Origin: Enterobacter cloacae subsp. cloacae ATCC 13047
GTDB lineage: Bacteria; Pseudomonadota; Gammaproteobacteria; Enterobacterales; Enterobacteriaceae
NCBI RefSeq assembly: GCF_000025565.1
Contig: NC_014121.1
Span: forward strand, 3,596,001-3,660,000
Reading direction: 5' to 3'
Length of the DNA: 64,000 nucleotides
Each line of letters starts with the position of its first letter. Within the stretch, counting starts at the first letter, position 1. The notes beneath the pieces were generated by a model. That model saw only the letters and a list, made by a program, of their open reading frames with translations. It was not told the origin of the DNA and did no database searches. The position numbers were made by a program, and so were the translations under genes. Of the stretch, positions 1 through 7,781 are shown piece by piece.

Positions 1-1130
1 TGAATGTTCTCCAGCGCCAGTGCACGGACGATCATGGTAATAGTCTGGTTGCCGGTGTTGCCGCCAATGCCGGCCACAATCGGCATCAGCGAGGCCAGCG
101 CGACCAGTTGTGAAATGGTGTGTTCAAAGCCGTCGATCACCCGGGAGGCGATAAATGCAGTGCAGAGGTTAATGGCGAGCCATGCCCAGCGGGTTTTCAC
201 TGCCTTGCCGACGGAGGCGTGGACGTCATCTTCGGCGCTGATCCCGCCGAGCGCACGTAAATCGTTATCGGTCTCTTCGTAAACCACGTCAACGATCTCA
301 TCGATGGTCAGACGCCCCATCAGTTTACCCACAGAATCGACGACCGCCGCGCTCACAAGGTCGTCACGTTCGAAGGTACGGGCCGCTTTTTCCGCGTCGT
401 CTTCCGGGGAGAAGACCATCGGCTCGGTTTCCATCACCTCACTCACCCGCCGCTGGGTGCTGTTGAGCAGGATCGTTTTAAGCTCCAGCTCGCCAAGCAG
501 GGTTTTATCCCGGGAGGTGACGAACAGTTTATCGGTGTTGTCCGGCATGCTGCCCAGGCGGCGCAGATAGCGCTGCACCGTACCGAGAGTCACATCCGGG
601 CGCACCATGATGACGCCAAACTCCATAATGGCGCCCACGCTGTGTTTGTCATAGTGCATCACCTGACGTACGCGTGCCCGCTCTTCCGCAGGCAGCGAAG
701 CCAGTAGTCGCCCGGTCAGGTTTCGCGGCAGGTGCTGAACGAGGTAAATCTGCTCGTCAATGTCCAGCGTCTGCAGGGCATCGAGGATATCCCGGTCGCT
801 CATCTCATCAATGAGATCGTCCCAGACGTTTTCAGAGGCTTCCAGCAACACCTGCCCGCGCTCATGATCCTGCACCAGACGCCACAGGGCGTGACGCTCT
901 TCCGAGGGGAGGGCTTCCAGAGTATCCGCCAGATCCGGCGGAGGTAAATGAGCAACCAGCGCACCTACCTCAGCAATATCGTCGGCCAGCGTGCCGACAT
1001 CATATTGCTCAGCCAGGGTCAGTTTGCCCAGTAACGCAGAGGTGACCGCTTTATCCGTCGTGAGGAGCCAGATGAGACGCGCACGTTCCTGGTCGCGCTG
1101 CCTGGCACTGTTTTTCTTTAAAACCGACAT
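1..1130 (-). CDS. mgtE: MgtE-family magnesium transporter, 3' end cut by window edge
   Basis: The minus strand is open from an ATG at 1130 to the left edge, about 376 codons, so the C-terminus is missing. The N-terminal part is the helical MgtE N domain, rich in Leu, Asp and Glu, with a run around LADTLEALPSEERHALWRLV. Two CBS-type regulatory repeats follow, including an EVMETEPMVFSPEDDAEKAA stretch and a GRLTIDEIVDVVYEE stretch. The first membrane helix begins near the edge and is followed by the family motif GIGGNTGNQ. MgtE proteins are gated Mg2+ channels of the inner membrane whose cytosolic domains sense Mg2+. The start is read directly from the sequence. E. coli has mqo and eco at this place, so this is a lineage-specific neighbour. 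Confidence 0.88.
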   Translation of the reverse strand, partial: MSVLKKNSARQRDQERARLIWLLTTDKAVTSALLGKLTLAEQYDVGTLADDIAEVGALVAHLPPPDLADTLEALPSEERHALWRLVQDHERGQVLLEASENVWDDLIDEMSDRDILDALQTLDIDEQIYLVQHLPRNLTGRLLASLPAEERARVRQVMHYDKHSVGAIMEFGVIMVRPDVTLGTVQRYLRRLGSMPDNTDKLFVTSRDKTLLGELELKTILLNSTQRRVSEVMETEPMVFSPEDDAEKAARTFERDDLVSAAVVDSVGKLMGRLTIDEIVDVVYEETDNDLRALGGISAEDDVHASVGKAVKTRWAWLAINLCTAFIASRVIDGFEHTISQLVALASLMPIVAGIGGNTGNQTITMIVRALALENI

Positions 1131-1241
1131 TAATCATAAATCCATGAAATAAGTTGGCTTTAAGCATAGCGCGGAGATATGTAAATAAGAATAAACAACG
1201 GGGCGGGATGGAGAAAAAATCGGCATAACATGCACGATTTA

Positions 1242-1276
1242 TCCCCTCTCCCCGTGGGAGAGGGTTAGAGTGAAGG
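1242..1276. repeat. Short palindromic intergenic repeat, copy 1
   Basis: A perfect 9-bp hairpin: CCCTCTCCC at 1244-1252, loop CGT, GGGAGAGGG at 1256-1264, then TTAGAGTGAAGG. It lies between the 3' end of yojI and the mgtE start. The same arms recur at 11159-11179 and twice at 20357-20408. REP-like elements of this sort are common between enterobacterial genes. The role here, transcription termination or mRNA stabilisation, is inferred. Confidence 0.8.
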
Positions 1277-1278
1277 CT

Positions 1279-2922
1279 TCAGGCCGTGCGCGCCACCGCA
1301 TCGCGAGACGCCGCATCGCGCTCTTCACCGGTCAGTTCGCTCAGCTTGCCGTCACGCATCTCCAGCAGCCGGTCGGCGTGAATGAAGTAGTGATCGTCAT
1401 GGCTGATGGCAAAGATGGTTTTGCCCATCGCCTGCATCAGCGGCAGCAGCACCTGGTAGAACTCGCGGCGGAAATGCGGGTCCTGATCCGCTGCCCATTC
1501 GTCCAGCAGGATGATGTCGCGCTCTTCCGCCAGGGCCAGCAGCAGCGCCACGCGCTTTTTCTGGCCTTTCGAGAGCTTCAGGTTGAGGATCTTGCCGTCC
1601 TGCAGCTCAAGCTTGTGCGACATCTGCAGATGCGCCAGCCACTTCTCCACCAGCGCCGGGTTAGCCTGTTGCCCTTCCGGCCCCAGCAGCTGGTCGAAGA
1701 GCCAGACATCGGTGAATACCGCCGAGAACAGCTTGCGATAATCCTCAGGCTTCTCTGCGCTGAGCGCGCGGCCATCCAGCAGAATGTCACCCGATTGCGG
1801 CTGATATAACCCCGTCAGCAACATCGCCAGCGTCGATTTCCCGCTGCCGTTACCGCCAATGAGAAACAGCAGTTCGCCGCGATGAATCGTCAGATTGACC
1901 GGCCCCACGGAAAAGGTGTTGTCCTGGTAGCGGAATGTGACGTTACGCAGTTCCAGCGTTTGCCAGTTCGGGAAGGCCTGAGGGCGCGGGAACTCGGCTT
2001 TGAACGGCGCAAGGTCGAACTTTTTGAGCTTATTAAACGCCACCTGCGCGCTCAGCAAGGTGGGCAATGCACCGACGGCAGAGAGCAGCGGTGTGCGCAA
2101 AAACAGCAGGGTCAGGGAGTAAGTTGCCGCTACATTGGTATCGGCCCAGCCCAGGCTGTTGGCCATCCAGAAGACCAGGCCAATCGCGCCCAGCATCATA
2201 ATGTTCGACCAGTTAACCGCGCTCAGGTGGAAGGTATCGGCACGGATAATATGGTGCCGGTATTCACGCGCGTCCGGGATGTAGAGGTTGTTGAAGATAT
2301 GCTCGGCACGCTCGCGGTTAAGGGTCAGCTCTTTACGCCCTTCCAGTACCGTCTGGTAATCGTTATAGAGTTTGTCCTCGGTTTCACGCAGTACCGCCAT
2401 GTGTTTGTAGACGCGGGAAACCAGCAGAAAACCGCCCCAGATGGTGATAGTAATCCACAGTGCCGTAACGGCCAGCATCTTGCTGGAGAGCCAGGCGAGA
2501 TAGGCCGCCGAGCCAACGGTCAGGATAATGCCCTGCACCAGCTCCGGCAGACGGACAAACGCAATGGTGATGGCGCGCACGTCGCTGGTCAGTCCCGCCA
2601 GCAAAGAGGCACTGCCGAGCTGCTCGACGCGCTCCACCTGGGTATCCAGGATCCGCTTGATAAACTCGCTGCGCAGGCGGAAGACGAAATGATGCCCGAG
2701 GGCCGTCAGCGCCAGCTGGGAACCCAGCGTGACCGCCATCAGCAGCAATAATAGCCCCAGAAATTCCGGCAGAACGGACAGCGAGGTGTCGACCATTTCG
2801 ATCAAACGCAGGTTGATGAAGGCGATAAGACCAATACCTAATGCGGCGCTGGCAAGGCTTAGCGCCATTACCGCAATAAAGGGCCAGCGATACTGACGCC
2901 AGACAAGAAGAAGTAGTTGCAT
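1279..2922 (-). CDS. yojI: ABC transporter, fused permease/ATPase YojI
   Basis: The 547-residue protein matches the length and layout of E. coli YojI, an inner-membrane half-transporter that exports microcin J25 with TolC. An N-terminal six-helix exporter domain covers about residues 1-300, beginning [13 protein letters not shown]. The nucleotide-binding domain follows: Walker A in [12 protein letters not shown] signature [11 protein letters not shown], Walker [12 protein letters not shown] and a switch His in ISHDD. The motifs are intact, so the pump should be active. The gene reads away from alkB across a 69-bp AT-rich gap and ends just before a palindromic repeat. The natural substrate in this organism is unknown. 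Confidence 0.93.
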   Translation of the reverse strand: MQLLLLVWRQYRWPFIAVMALSLASAALGIGLIAFINLRLIEMVDTSLSVLPEFLGLLLLLMAVTLGSQLALTALGHHFVFRLRSEFIKRILDTQVERVEQLGSASLLAGLTSDVRAITIAFVRLPELVQGIILTVGSAAYLAWLSSKMLAVTALWITITIWGGFLLVSRVYKHMAVLRETEDKLYNDYQTVLEGRKELTLNRERAEHIFNNLYIPDAREYRHHIIRADTFHLSAVNWSNIMMLGAIGLVFWMANSLGWADTNVAATYSLTLLFLRTPLLSAVGALPTLLSAQVAFNKLKKFDLAPFKAEFPRPQAFPNWQTLELRNVTFRYQDNTFSVGPVNLTIHRGELLFLIGGNGSGKSTLAMLLTGLYQPQSGDILLDGRALSAEKPEDYRKLFSAVFTDVWLFDQLLGPEGQQANPALVEKWLAHLQMSHKLELQDGKILNLKLSKGQKKRVALLLALAEERDIILLDEWAADQDPHFRREFYQVLLPLMQAMGKTIFAISHDDHYFIHADRLLEMRDGKLSELTGEERDAASRDAVARTA

Positions 2923-2991
2923 GCAGGCAATCCGGACAATAAAAATCAGCCAGCAGTGTAAACTGCCCTGCGTTTACATCAAGAATAATTC

Positions 2992-3648
2992 TTATTTTTG
3001 TTTGCCTGGCGCGGTCTGGCGGAAAGTCAGGTTAAAGCGGAACTCGCCCGTCTGCGGATGGACGCCAGGCTTCAGTGGCTGAATGCCGTGGTAATAGAGC
3101 CGCGACTCCCTGCCCCACACCACCACATCCCCATGCTCCAGCATCAGACGCTGGAGAGGATCGTTGCGGCGTAATCCGCCGAACTGGAATATGGCGGGCA
3201 GACCCAGGGATACCGAGACGATCGGTGCACGCAGATCGGGTTCATCTTTATCCTGATGCAGCGAGAGTTTCGCCCCAACGCCATAGCGGTTGATAAGACA
3301 GGCATCCGGTTGAAAATCGGGATAGGTGGCCTCGACGGCGGCATCATGGCAGAGCGCCTGAAAAACCGCAGGCATGGGCGGCCAGGGCTTGCCGGTGACG
3401 GGATCGTCCGGGGCATAGAGATAGCCCCGTTCGTTGGTTGCCCATCCTGCCGTACCGCAGTTGGTCATCGCCACCGACATGGTGTAGCCGCCAGGCGTCA
3501 CCATATGTCGGAATGGCGAAACGGCCGCGACGTCCTGGATCCCGGCCAGCAGCGCCGAGGCCCGGGAGAGTGCAAACCGGCGCAGGATCACCGCGCCAGG
3601 CGCTAGCGGCTCCTGCCAGGGTTCTGCATCCGCAAAGAGATCGAGCAT
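2992..3648 (-). CDS. alkB: Alpha-ketoglutarate-dependent DNA dioxygenase AlkB
   Basis: The 218-residue protein is within two residues of E. coli AlkB. The Fe(II) ligands fall at the E. coli positions: His131 and Asp133 in LHQDKDEPD, and His187 in YYHGIQ. The 2-oxoglutarate-binding arginines are in RFNLTFRQ near the C-terminus. AlkB removes 1-methyladenine and 3-methylcytosine from DNA and RNA by oxidative demethylation. The ATG shares one base with the stop of ada (TAATG), so the two genes are translationally coupled and co-induced by methylated Ada. Confidence 0.96.
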   Translation of the reverse strand: MLDLFADAEPWQEPLAPGAVILRRFALSRASALLAGIQDVAAVSPFRHMVTPGGYTMSVAMTNCGTAGWATNERGYLYAPDDPVTGKPWPPMPAVFQALCHDAAVEATYPDFQPDACLINRYGVGAKLSLHQDKDEPDLRAPIVSVSLGLPAIFQFGGLRRNDPLQRLMLEHGDVVVWGRESRLYYHGIQPLKPGVHPQTGEFRFNLTFRQTAPGKQK

Positions 3649-4706
3649 TATCCCTCCTGATTCCTGGACTCACGTTTCAATAATAGCGCCTTTCGTTCCG
3701 TCCCCCAGCGATAGCCCGAAAGCGCTCCGTCCTGGCGTACAACACGATGACAAGGGATGACGATCGCCAGTTTATTTGCGGCACACGCTGCGGCCACCGC
3801 ACGTACCGCGCCAGGTTTGCCAATCGCCTGCGCCACCTGCTGGTAGCTGGCTGTTTCACCGCAGGGAATATTGCGCATGGCCTGCCAGACCTGCTGCTGG
3901 AAAGCGGTTCCGCGAATATCCAGCGGCAGAGCCAGCGGCACGCCACGGTTATCGATGGTATGGATAACCTGAGCAATACGTCGGGCAAATTCGCCTTCCA
4001 GCGGCGCGCGCTCCGCGTCCGGAAACAGCGACAAAATCTCCTGGGTGACTTTGGCATCATCATCGCCCAGCAATATTGCGCAGATCCCCCGCTCGCTTTC
4101 ACCCACCAGACAGCGGCCTAAGGCACACTCGCTGATGGCATAGCGCACTGCGACATCCCCTTTACGGTACTGCTTTGCCGTCATGCCCAGCGCGTCGTTG
4201 GCTTTACGATAGTAGCTGCTGCTGTCCGGGAACCCTGCCGCCAGCACGGCATCGGTTATTTTATCCCCGTGGGCGAGCGCATTGCGCAGGCGCTGTCCTC
4301 GCGCTGCCTGCTGCCAGGCTTTTGGCGTCATCCCGGTTACGGATTTAAACAGGCGGTGAAAATGGAAAGGACTCATGGCAACCTGCTGCGCCAGCATTTC
4401 CAGCGTTAACGCGGGATCCTGCTCCAGCAGGCGGCAGGCGCGCTCCACTTTTGCCAGCTTCTCTTCCTGCGGGTCGCGTTTGTCCGGTCGGCAGCGCTTG
4501 CACGGCCGAAACCCTGCCTGAACAGCATGGTGCACATCGGGGTAAAAGTGGACATTTTTACGCAGCGCGTGTCGGGCGCGACAGGACGGACGACATACGA
4601 TCCCTGTCGTCAGGACGGCAAAGACAAATTGTTCGTCAGCACGCTGATCGCGGGCCAGCACGGCCTGCCAGCGATCCTCATCGGTCATATAAGTCGGGTT
4701 TTTCAT
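3648..4706 (-). CDS. ada: Bifunctional transcriptional activator / DNA alkyltransferase Ada
   Basis: The protein has 352 residues from the second of two adjacent ATGs. That start gives AGGAG a 6-nt spacing and puts the zinc cysteines at C38, C42, C69 and C72, exactly the E. coli numbering; C38 is the methyl-phosphotriester acceptor. An AraC-type helix-turn-helix follows at about residues 85-185. The C-terminal O6-methylguanine methyltransferase domain carries the active-site motif IPCHRVV with Cys319. Ada repairs alkylated DNA and, once methylated on the N-terminal Cys, activates ada-alkB. The gene is intact and heads the operon. A probable Ada operator lies upstream at 4767-4785. Confidence 0.95.
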   Translation of the reverse strand: MKNPTYMTDEDRWQAVLARDQRADEQFVFAVLTTGIVCRPSCRARHALRKNVHFYPDVHHAVQAGFRPCKRCRPDKRDPQEEKLAKVERACRLLEQDPALTLEMLAQQVAMSPFHFHRLFKSVTGMTPKAWQQAARGQRLRNALAHGDKITDAVLAAGFPDSSSYYRKANDALGMTAKQYRKGDVAVRYAISECALGRCLVGESERGICAILLGDDDAKVTQEILSLFPDAERAPLEGEFARRIAQVIHTIDNRGVPLALPLDIRGTAFQQQVWQAMRNIPCGETASYQQVAQAIGKPGAVRAVAAACAANKLAIVIPCHRVVRQDGALSGYRWGTERKALLLKRESRNQEG

Positions 4707-4766
4707 CATCGGCTCCTCTTACAAGCATACCTACAGCTTGCCTGAGCGCCAGCAATCAAAAACCCG

Positions 4767-4785
4767 CAACCTTGCTTTTTAATTC
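4767..4785 (-). promoter_or_regulatory. Probable Ada operator (Ada box) of ada-alkB
   Basis: Reading the minus strand, AATTAAAAAGCAAGGTTG closely resembles the region of the E. coli ada promoter containing AATTAAAGCGCAAGATTG. It lies about 60 bp upstream of the ada start. The site overlaps the stop codon of the preceding gene apbE (4779-4781), so the repair promoter is partly inside apbE. The assignment is by resemblance and position only. Confidence 0.5.
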
Positions 4786-5834
4786 TTTTCGCTCACCAGG
4801 AAGCTGTCGAACTGCGGTGAACTCCAGGTCTTAAAGCCGTCGGCCTCTTTGGTGATCATATATACCGCCAGCCCTTGCTGGCGAACCACCTCTTTGGCTT
4901 TCTCAGTACCGAGCACCATTAACCCGGTATCCCAGGCATCGGCTTCAAGCGCCGTCGGGGCAATCACCGTAACCGAGACCAGATTATGCGTAATGGGTCG
5001 CCCGGTCTGGGGGTCAATGACATGCGAGATCCGCTTCCCGTCGAGCTCGTAATAGTTACGGTAGCTGCCGGAGGTGCTGATGCCATGGCCGTTAATATCG
5101 ACAATTGCCTGCACCGCATTTTGCTGGTCGGTCGGTTTTTGAATCGCCACACGCCACGGTTTGCCGCTGGCGTTCATCCCCCGGCTGACCAATGCGCCAC
5201 CCACGGAGACCAGATAACGCGGGATGCCTTCCTGAGCCATCAGTGCGGCCAGATGATCCGCCGCATAACCTTCCCCGACTGTCGACAGGTCAACAAACAG
5301 ATCGGGGATGTCTTTTTGCAGATACTGCTGCCCGTACTGGTTGATCACCGTCAGGTGCTGAAGCCCTGTCCGGGCGCGGGCGTCGTCAATGGCCGCCTGA
5401 TCGGGGGTGGTCACCGGCTGCTTATTTGGGCCGAATCCCCAGAGGTTAACTAACGGCCCCACGGTCACGTCCATCGCACCGTGGGTTTTATAGCCCACGC
5501 GCATCGATTCGGTCACGATATCGGCCATCTCCTCGCTCACCGGCCACAGGGACGTGCTGGTAGAGAGGTTAAAGCGCATCAGCGCCGAGTCGTTTTTGTA
5601 GGTGGATAGCAGCTGATCGTCGGCATCCAGCTGAGACTGAATTTTGCCGCGAAGTTCTTCTGCGCGTGCTTTATCAAGGTTCATTACGCTGACGCGCCAG
5701 AATGTCCCCATCGTTTTGCCTTCCAGCACCGTCGCCGCTGGCGCGTCGGTGTGTGCCACAGGCGTGGAAGAGTCACATGCGGTCAGGAAAAAAAAGGTTG
5801 CCAGGACGCTGGCGCGTAAAAAAGTCATGTCCAT
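4779..5834 (-). CDS. apbE: FAD:protein FMN transferase ApbE, lipoprotein
   Basis: The 351 residues match E. coli ApbE in length. The N-terminus is a lipoprotein signal with lipobox LTAC, so the mature protein starts at Cys20 and is anchored in the periplasm. Family motifs are present: LEGKTMGTFWRVS, DGAMDVTVGPLVNLWGFGP, VDLSTVGEGYAAD, the GGALVSRG flavin region, and a Mg-binding Asp in EADAWDTGLMVLG. ApbE attaches FMN covalently to Thr residues of redox proteins such as Na+-NQR and Rnf subunits. The gene sits between ompC and ada as in E. coli. The start is preceded by AGGA at moderate spacing. Confidence 0.95.
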   Translation of the reverse strand: MDMTFLRASVLATFFFLTACDSSTPVAHTDAPAATVLEGKTMGTFWRVSVMNLDKARAEELRGKIQSQLDADDQLLSTYKNDSALMRFNLSTSTSLWPVSEEMADIVTESMRVGYKTHGAMDVTVGPLVNLWGFGPNKQPVTTPDQAAIDDARARTGLQHLTVINQYGQQYLQKDIPDLFVDLSTVGEGYAADHLAALMAQEGIPRYLVSVGGALVSRGMNASGKPWRVAIQKPTDQQNAVQAIVDINGHGISTSGSYRNYYELDGKRISHVIDPQTGRPITHNLVSVTVIAPTALEADAWDTGLMVLGTEKAKEVVRQQGLAVYMITKEADGFKTWSSPQFDSFLVSEKN

Positions 5835-5904
5835 TCATTATTATCCTCATGCCAGGGCGGCAAGAGTACACCAAAATGCGGGAATTGAAAGGCCTTAAAA
5901 AAGG

Positions 5905-5932
5905 CAATAAAAAGGGGCCAGCCGGCCCCTTT
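5905..5932 (-). terminator. Rho-independent terminator of ompC
   Basis: A 9-bp perfect stem, AAAGGGGCC (5911-5919) and GGCCCCTTT (5924-5932), with a 4-nt loop. On the minus strand it is followed by TTTTTATT. It lies 18 bp beyond the ompC stop. Confidence 0.85.
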
Positions 5933-5949
5933 GTTACACTGAAAAGCGA

Positions 5950-7041
5950 TTAGAACTGGTAAACCAGACCCAGTGCTACGATATCGTCAGTGCTGATACC
6001 TGCATTACGGGTGAACTCTTTGTCATCCAGCAGGTTGATTTTGTAGTCCACATAGGTAGACATGTTTTTGTTGAAGTAGTAAGTCGCACCCACATCAACA
6101 TATTTCAGCAGATCCTGATCGCCGTAACCGTTTTCCAGATCCTTACCTTTGGACTGCAGGTAAGCCACGGATGGACGCAGGCCGAAGTCGAACTGGTACT
6201 GAGCAACCACTTCGAAGTTCTGCGCTTTGTTAGCCCAACCCAGGTTACCTACGCGAGTCGCGTTATAGGTCTGAGTATACTGAGCAGCCAGGTAGATGTT
6301 GTTAGCGTCGTATTTCAGACCGCCGGTGTAGGTTTCAGCGCGGTCGCCATTACCGTAAGTCAGATCGTTCTGGGAGCTGGTACGCTTAGAGCTGGACACG
6401 GCAGTACCGATACCGAAGCCTTCGCCCAGGTTATAAGTGATAGAACCGCCGACGCCGTCACCGTTCTGACGCAGTTCAGTACGACCATTGTTAGTCTGGT
6501 CTTCACCGCTTGCGCTACCGTTTTTACCCTGATACTGAACAGCGAAGTTCAGGCCATCAACCAGGCCGAAGAAATCGCTGTTACGGTAGGTCGCGAAGCC
6601 GTTACCACGCTGCTGCATGAAGTTGTCAGAACCGTAGGTGTCGCCGCCAAATTCTGGCAGAACGTCGGTCCAGGAAGTCACATCGTAAACAACACCGTAG
6701 TTACGACCGTAGTCGAAAGAGCCCGCGTCACCAAATTTCAGACCGGCGAACGCCACACGAGTCCAGGAGTTGTTTTCGTTCTCACCAGAGTTACCCTGAA
6801 TCTGGTATTCCCACTGGCCGTAACCGGTCAGTTGATCGTTAACCTGAGTTTCGCCTTTGAAGCCAAGACGCATGTAGGTCTGGTCGCCATCCTGACTGTC
6901 GTCATCAGAGAAATAGTGCAGACCATCGACTTTGCCGTACAGATCTAATTTGTTGCCGTCTTTGTTATAAATTTCAGCCGCATTTGCTGCGCCTGCTACC
7001 AGCAGTGCTGGTACCAGGAGGGACAGTACTTTAACTTTCAT
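5950..7041 (-). CDS. ompC: Outer membrane porin OmpC
   Basis: The 363-residue protein begins with a 21-residue Sec signal ending [13 protein letters not shown]. It shows the 16-strand porin pattern with constriction loop L3 ([20 protein letters not shown]) and the terminal Phe of the BAM signal in LVYQF. OmpC forms trimeric channels for small hydrophilic solutes and is the main beta-lactam entry route in Enterobacter; loss or mutation raises carbapenem resistance. No truncation or insertion is seen. Upstream are OmpR-like boxes, and micF lies divergently beyond them. The leader CAGAGGGTTAATAAA before the ATG resembles the E. coli region targeted by sRNAs such as MicC. Confidence 0.95.
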   Translation of the reverse strand: MKVKVLSLLVPALLVAGAANAAEIYNKDGNKLDLYGKVDGLHYFSDDDSQDGDQTYMRLGFKGETQVNDQLTGYGQWEYQIQGNSGENENNSWTRVAFAGLKFGDAGSFDYGRNYGVVYDVTSWTDVLPEFGGDTYGSDNFMQQRGNGFATYRNSDFFGLVDGLNFAVQYQGKNGSASGEDQTNNGRTELRQNGDGVGGSITYNLGEGFGIGTAVSSSKRTSSQNDLTYGNGDRAETYTGGLKYDANNIYLAAQYTQTYNATRVGNLGWANKAQNFEVVAQYQFDFGLRPSVAYLQSKGKDLENGYGDQDLLKYVDVGATYYFNKNMSTYVDYKINLLDDKEFTRNAGISTDDIVALGLVYQF

Positions 7042-7130
7042 TTTATTAACCCTCTGTTATATGCCTTATTATTACCACTGCTTACCGGTTAACCCTCTTA
7101 ACCAGTCGGCAATTTCATTCTCCTCAAAAT

Positions 7131-7210
7131 TACAGAATAATCCAACAGGAATATGATACGAAAACTTTGAAAATGTTTCATTTCACTATCAAGATGTTTC
7201 AATTTGTAAA
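7131..7210 (-). promoter_or_regulatory. ompC promoter with OmpR boxes
   Basis: On the minus strand, 7210-7191 reads TTTACAAATTGAAACATCTT, close to the E. coli ompC OmpR box C1 (TTTACATTTTGAAACATCTA). Two further GAAACA/TTTC-type repeats follow at about 10-bp phasing, then GGATTATTCTG at 7143-7133, as at the E. coli ompC -10 region. This implies EnvZ/OmpR osmotic control. Confidence 0.75.
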
Positions 7211-7365
7211 CATCAAGGAACTTTTACAAAGCACAAAGCGCTTAGAAAATTAGCACTAATAATCAAGCGAAAATATATGCTCATATAAATCAATCTCTTG
7301 CGATAAAGAAAATTACAGCACTGAATGACAAAACAAGATCGTGCGTAATCACTAAAATAACTCTC

Positions 7366-7458
7366 GCTATCATCATTAACTTTATTTATTACCGTCATTC
7401 AGCTTTGAATGTCTGTTTATCCCTAATTCAACCGGATGCTTCGCATTCGGTTTTTTTT
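7366..7458 (+). ncRNA. micF: MicF antisense RNA
   Basis: The 93-nt sequence starts GCTATCATCATTAACTTTAT and ends in a terminator hairpin (ACCGGATGC-TTC-GCATTCGGT) followed by eight T. Both the 5' ompF-pairing segment and the terminator match E. coli MicF as I recall it. The middle loop (AGCTTTGAATGTCTG) differs slightly. MicF is Hfq-dependent, base pairs with the ompF start region and represses it. Its position, divergent from ompC and upstream of rcsD, is the classical one. The rest of the 740-bp ompC-rcsD gap holds the ompC promoter and a presumed rcsD promoter; I see no protein gene in it. Confidence 0.92.
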
Positions 7459-7781
7459 ACCTTTCTTTACGTAATTATTCTTTTTTTGTGCTACCGCACA
7501 GAAATCATAACGACTATTAACTAAATTCGCCTGAACCCCCTTCCGCATAAAACGCAACGCAACAAAACATAATTTCTTGTTTATTCGTGCTATTCTCTGT
7601 CTGATATCGAGCGTAATCTGTACATTCACCTCGGGTATGTACACATTTAATACAGACCATTCAGGAGTACTCACAGCGGAAAAAGTCGCGTGTTCAAAGG
7701 CTATGAGGCTGGAAATTCAGTTATTACCCTTTATACTGCCCTATCGCCATAAAGCACGGCCATTACGGGTTAAACATATCA

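Noticed and set aside
7213..7674. Short minus-strand frames in the ompC-rcsD gap
   Set aside because: They overlap the OmpR/ompC promoter region and the micF gene; AT-rich intergenic DNA, no ribosome sites.
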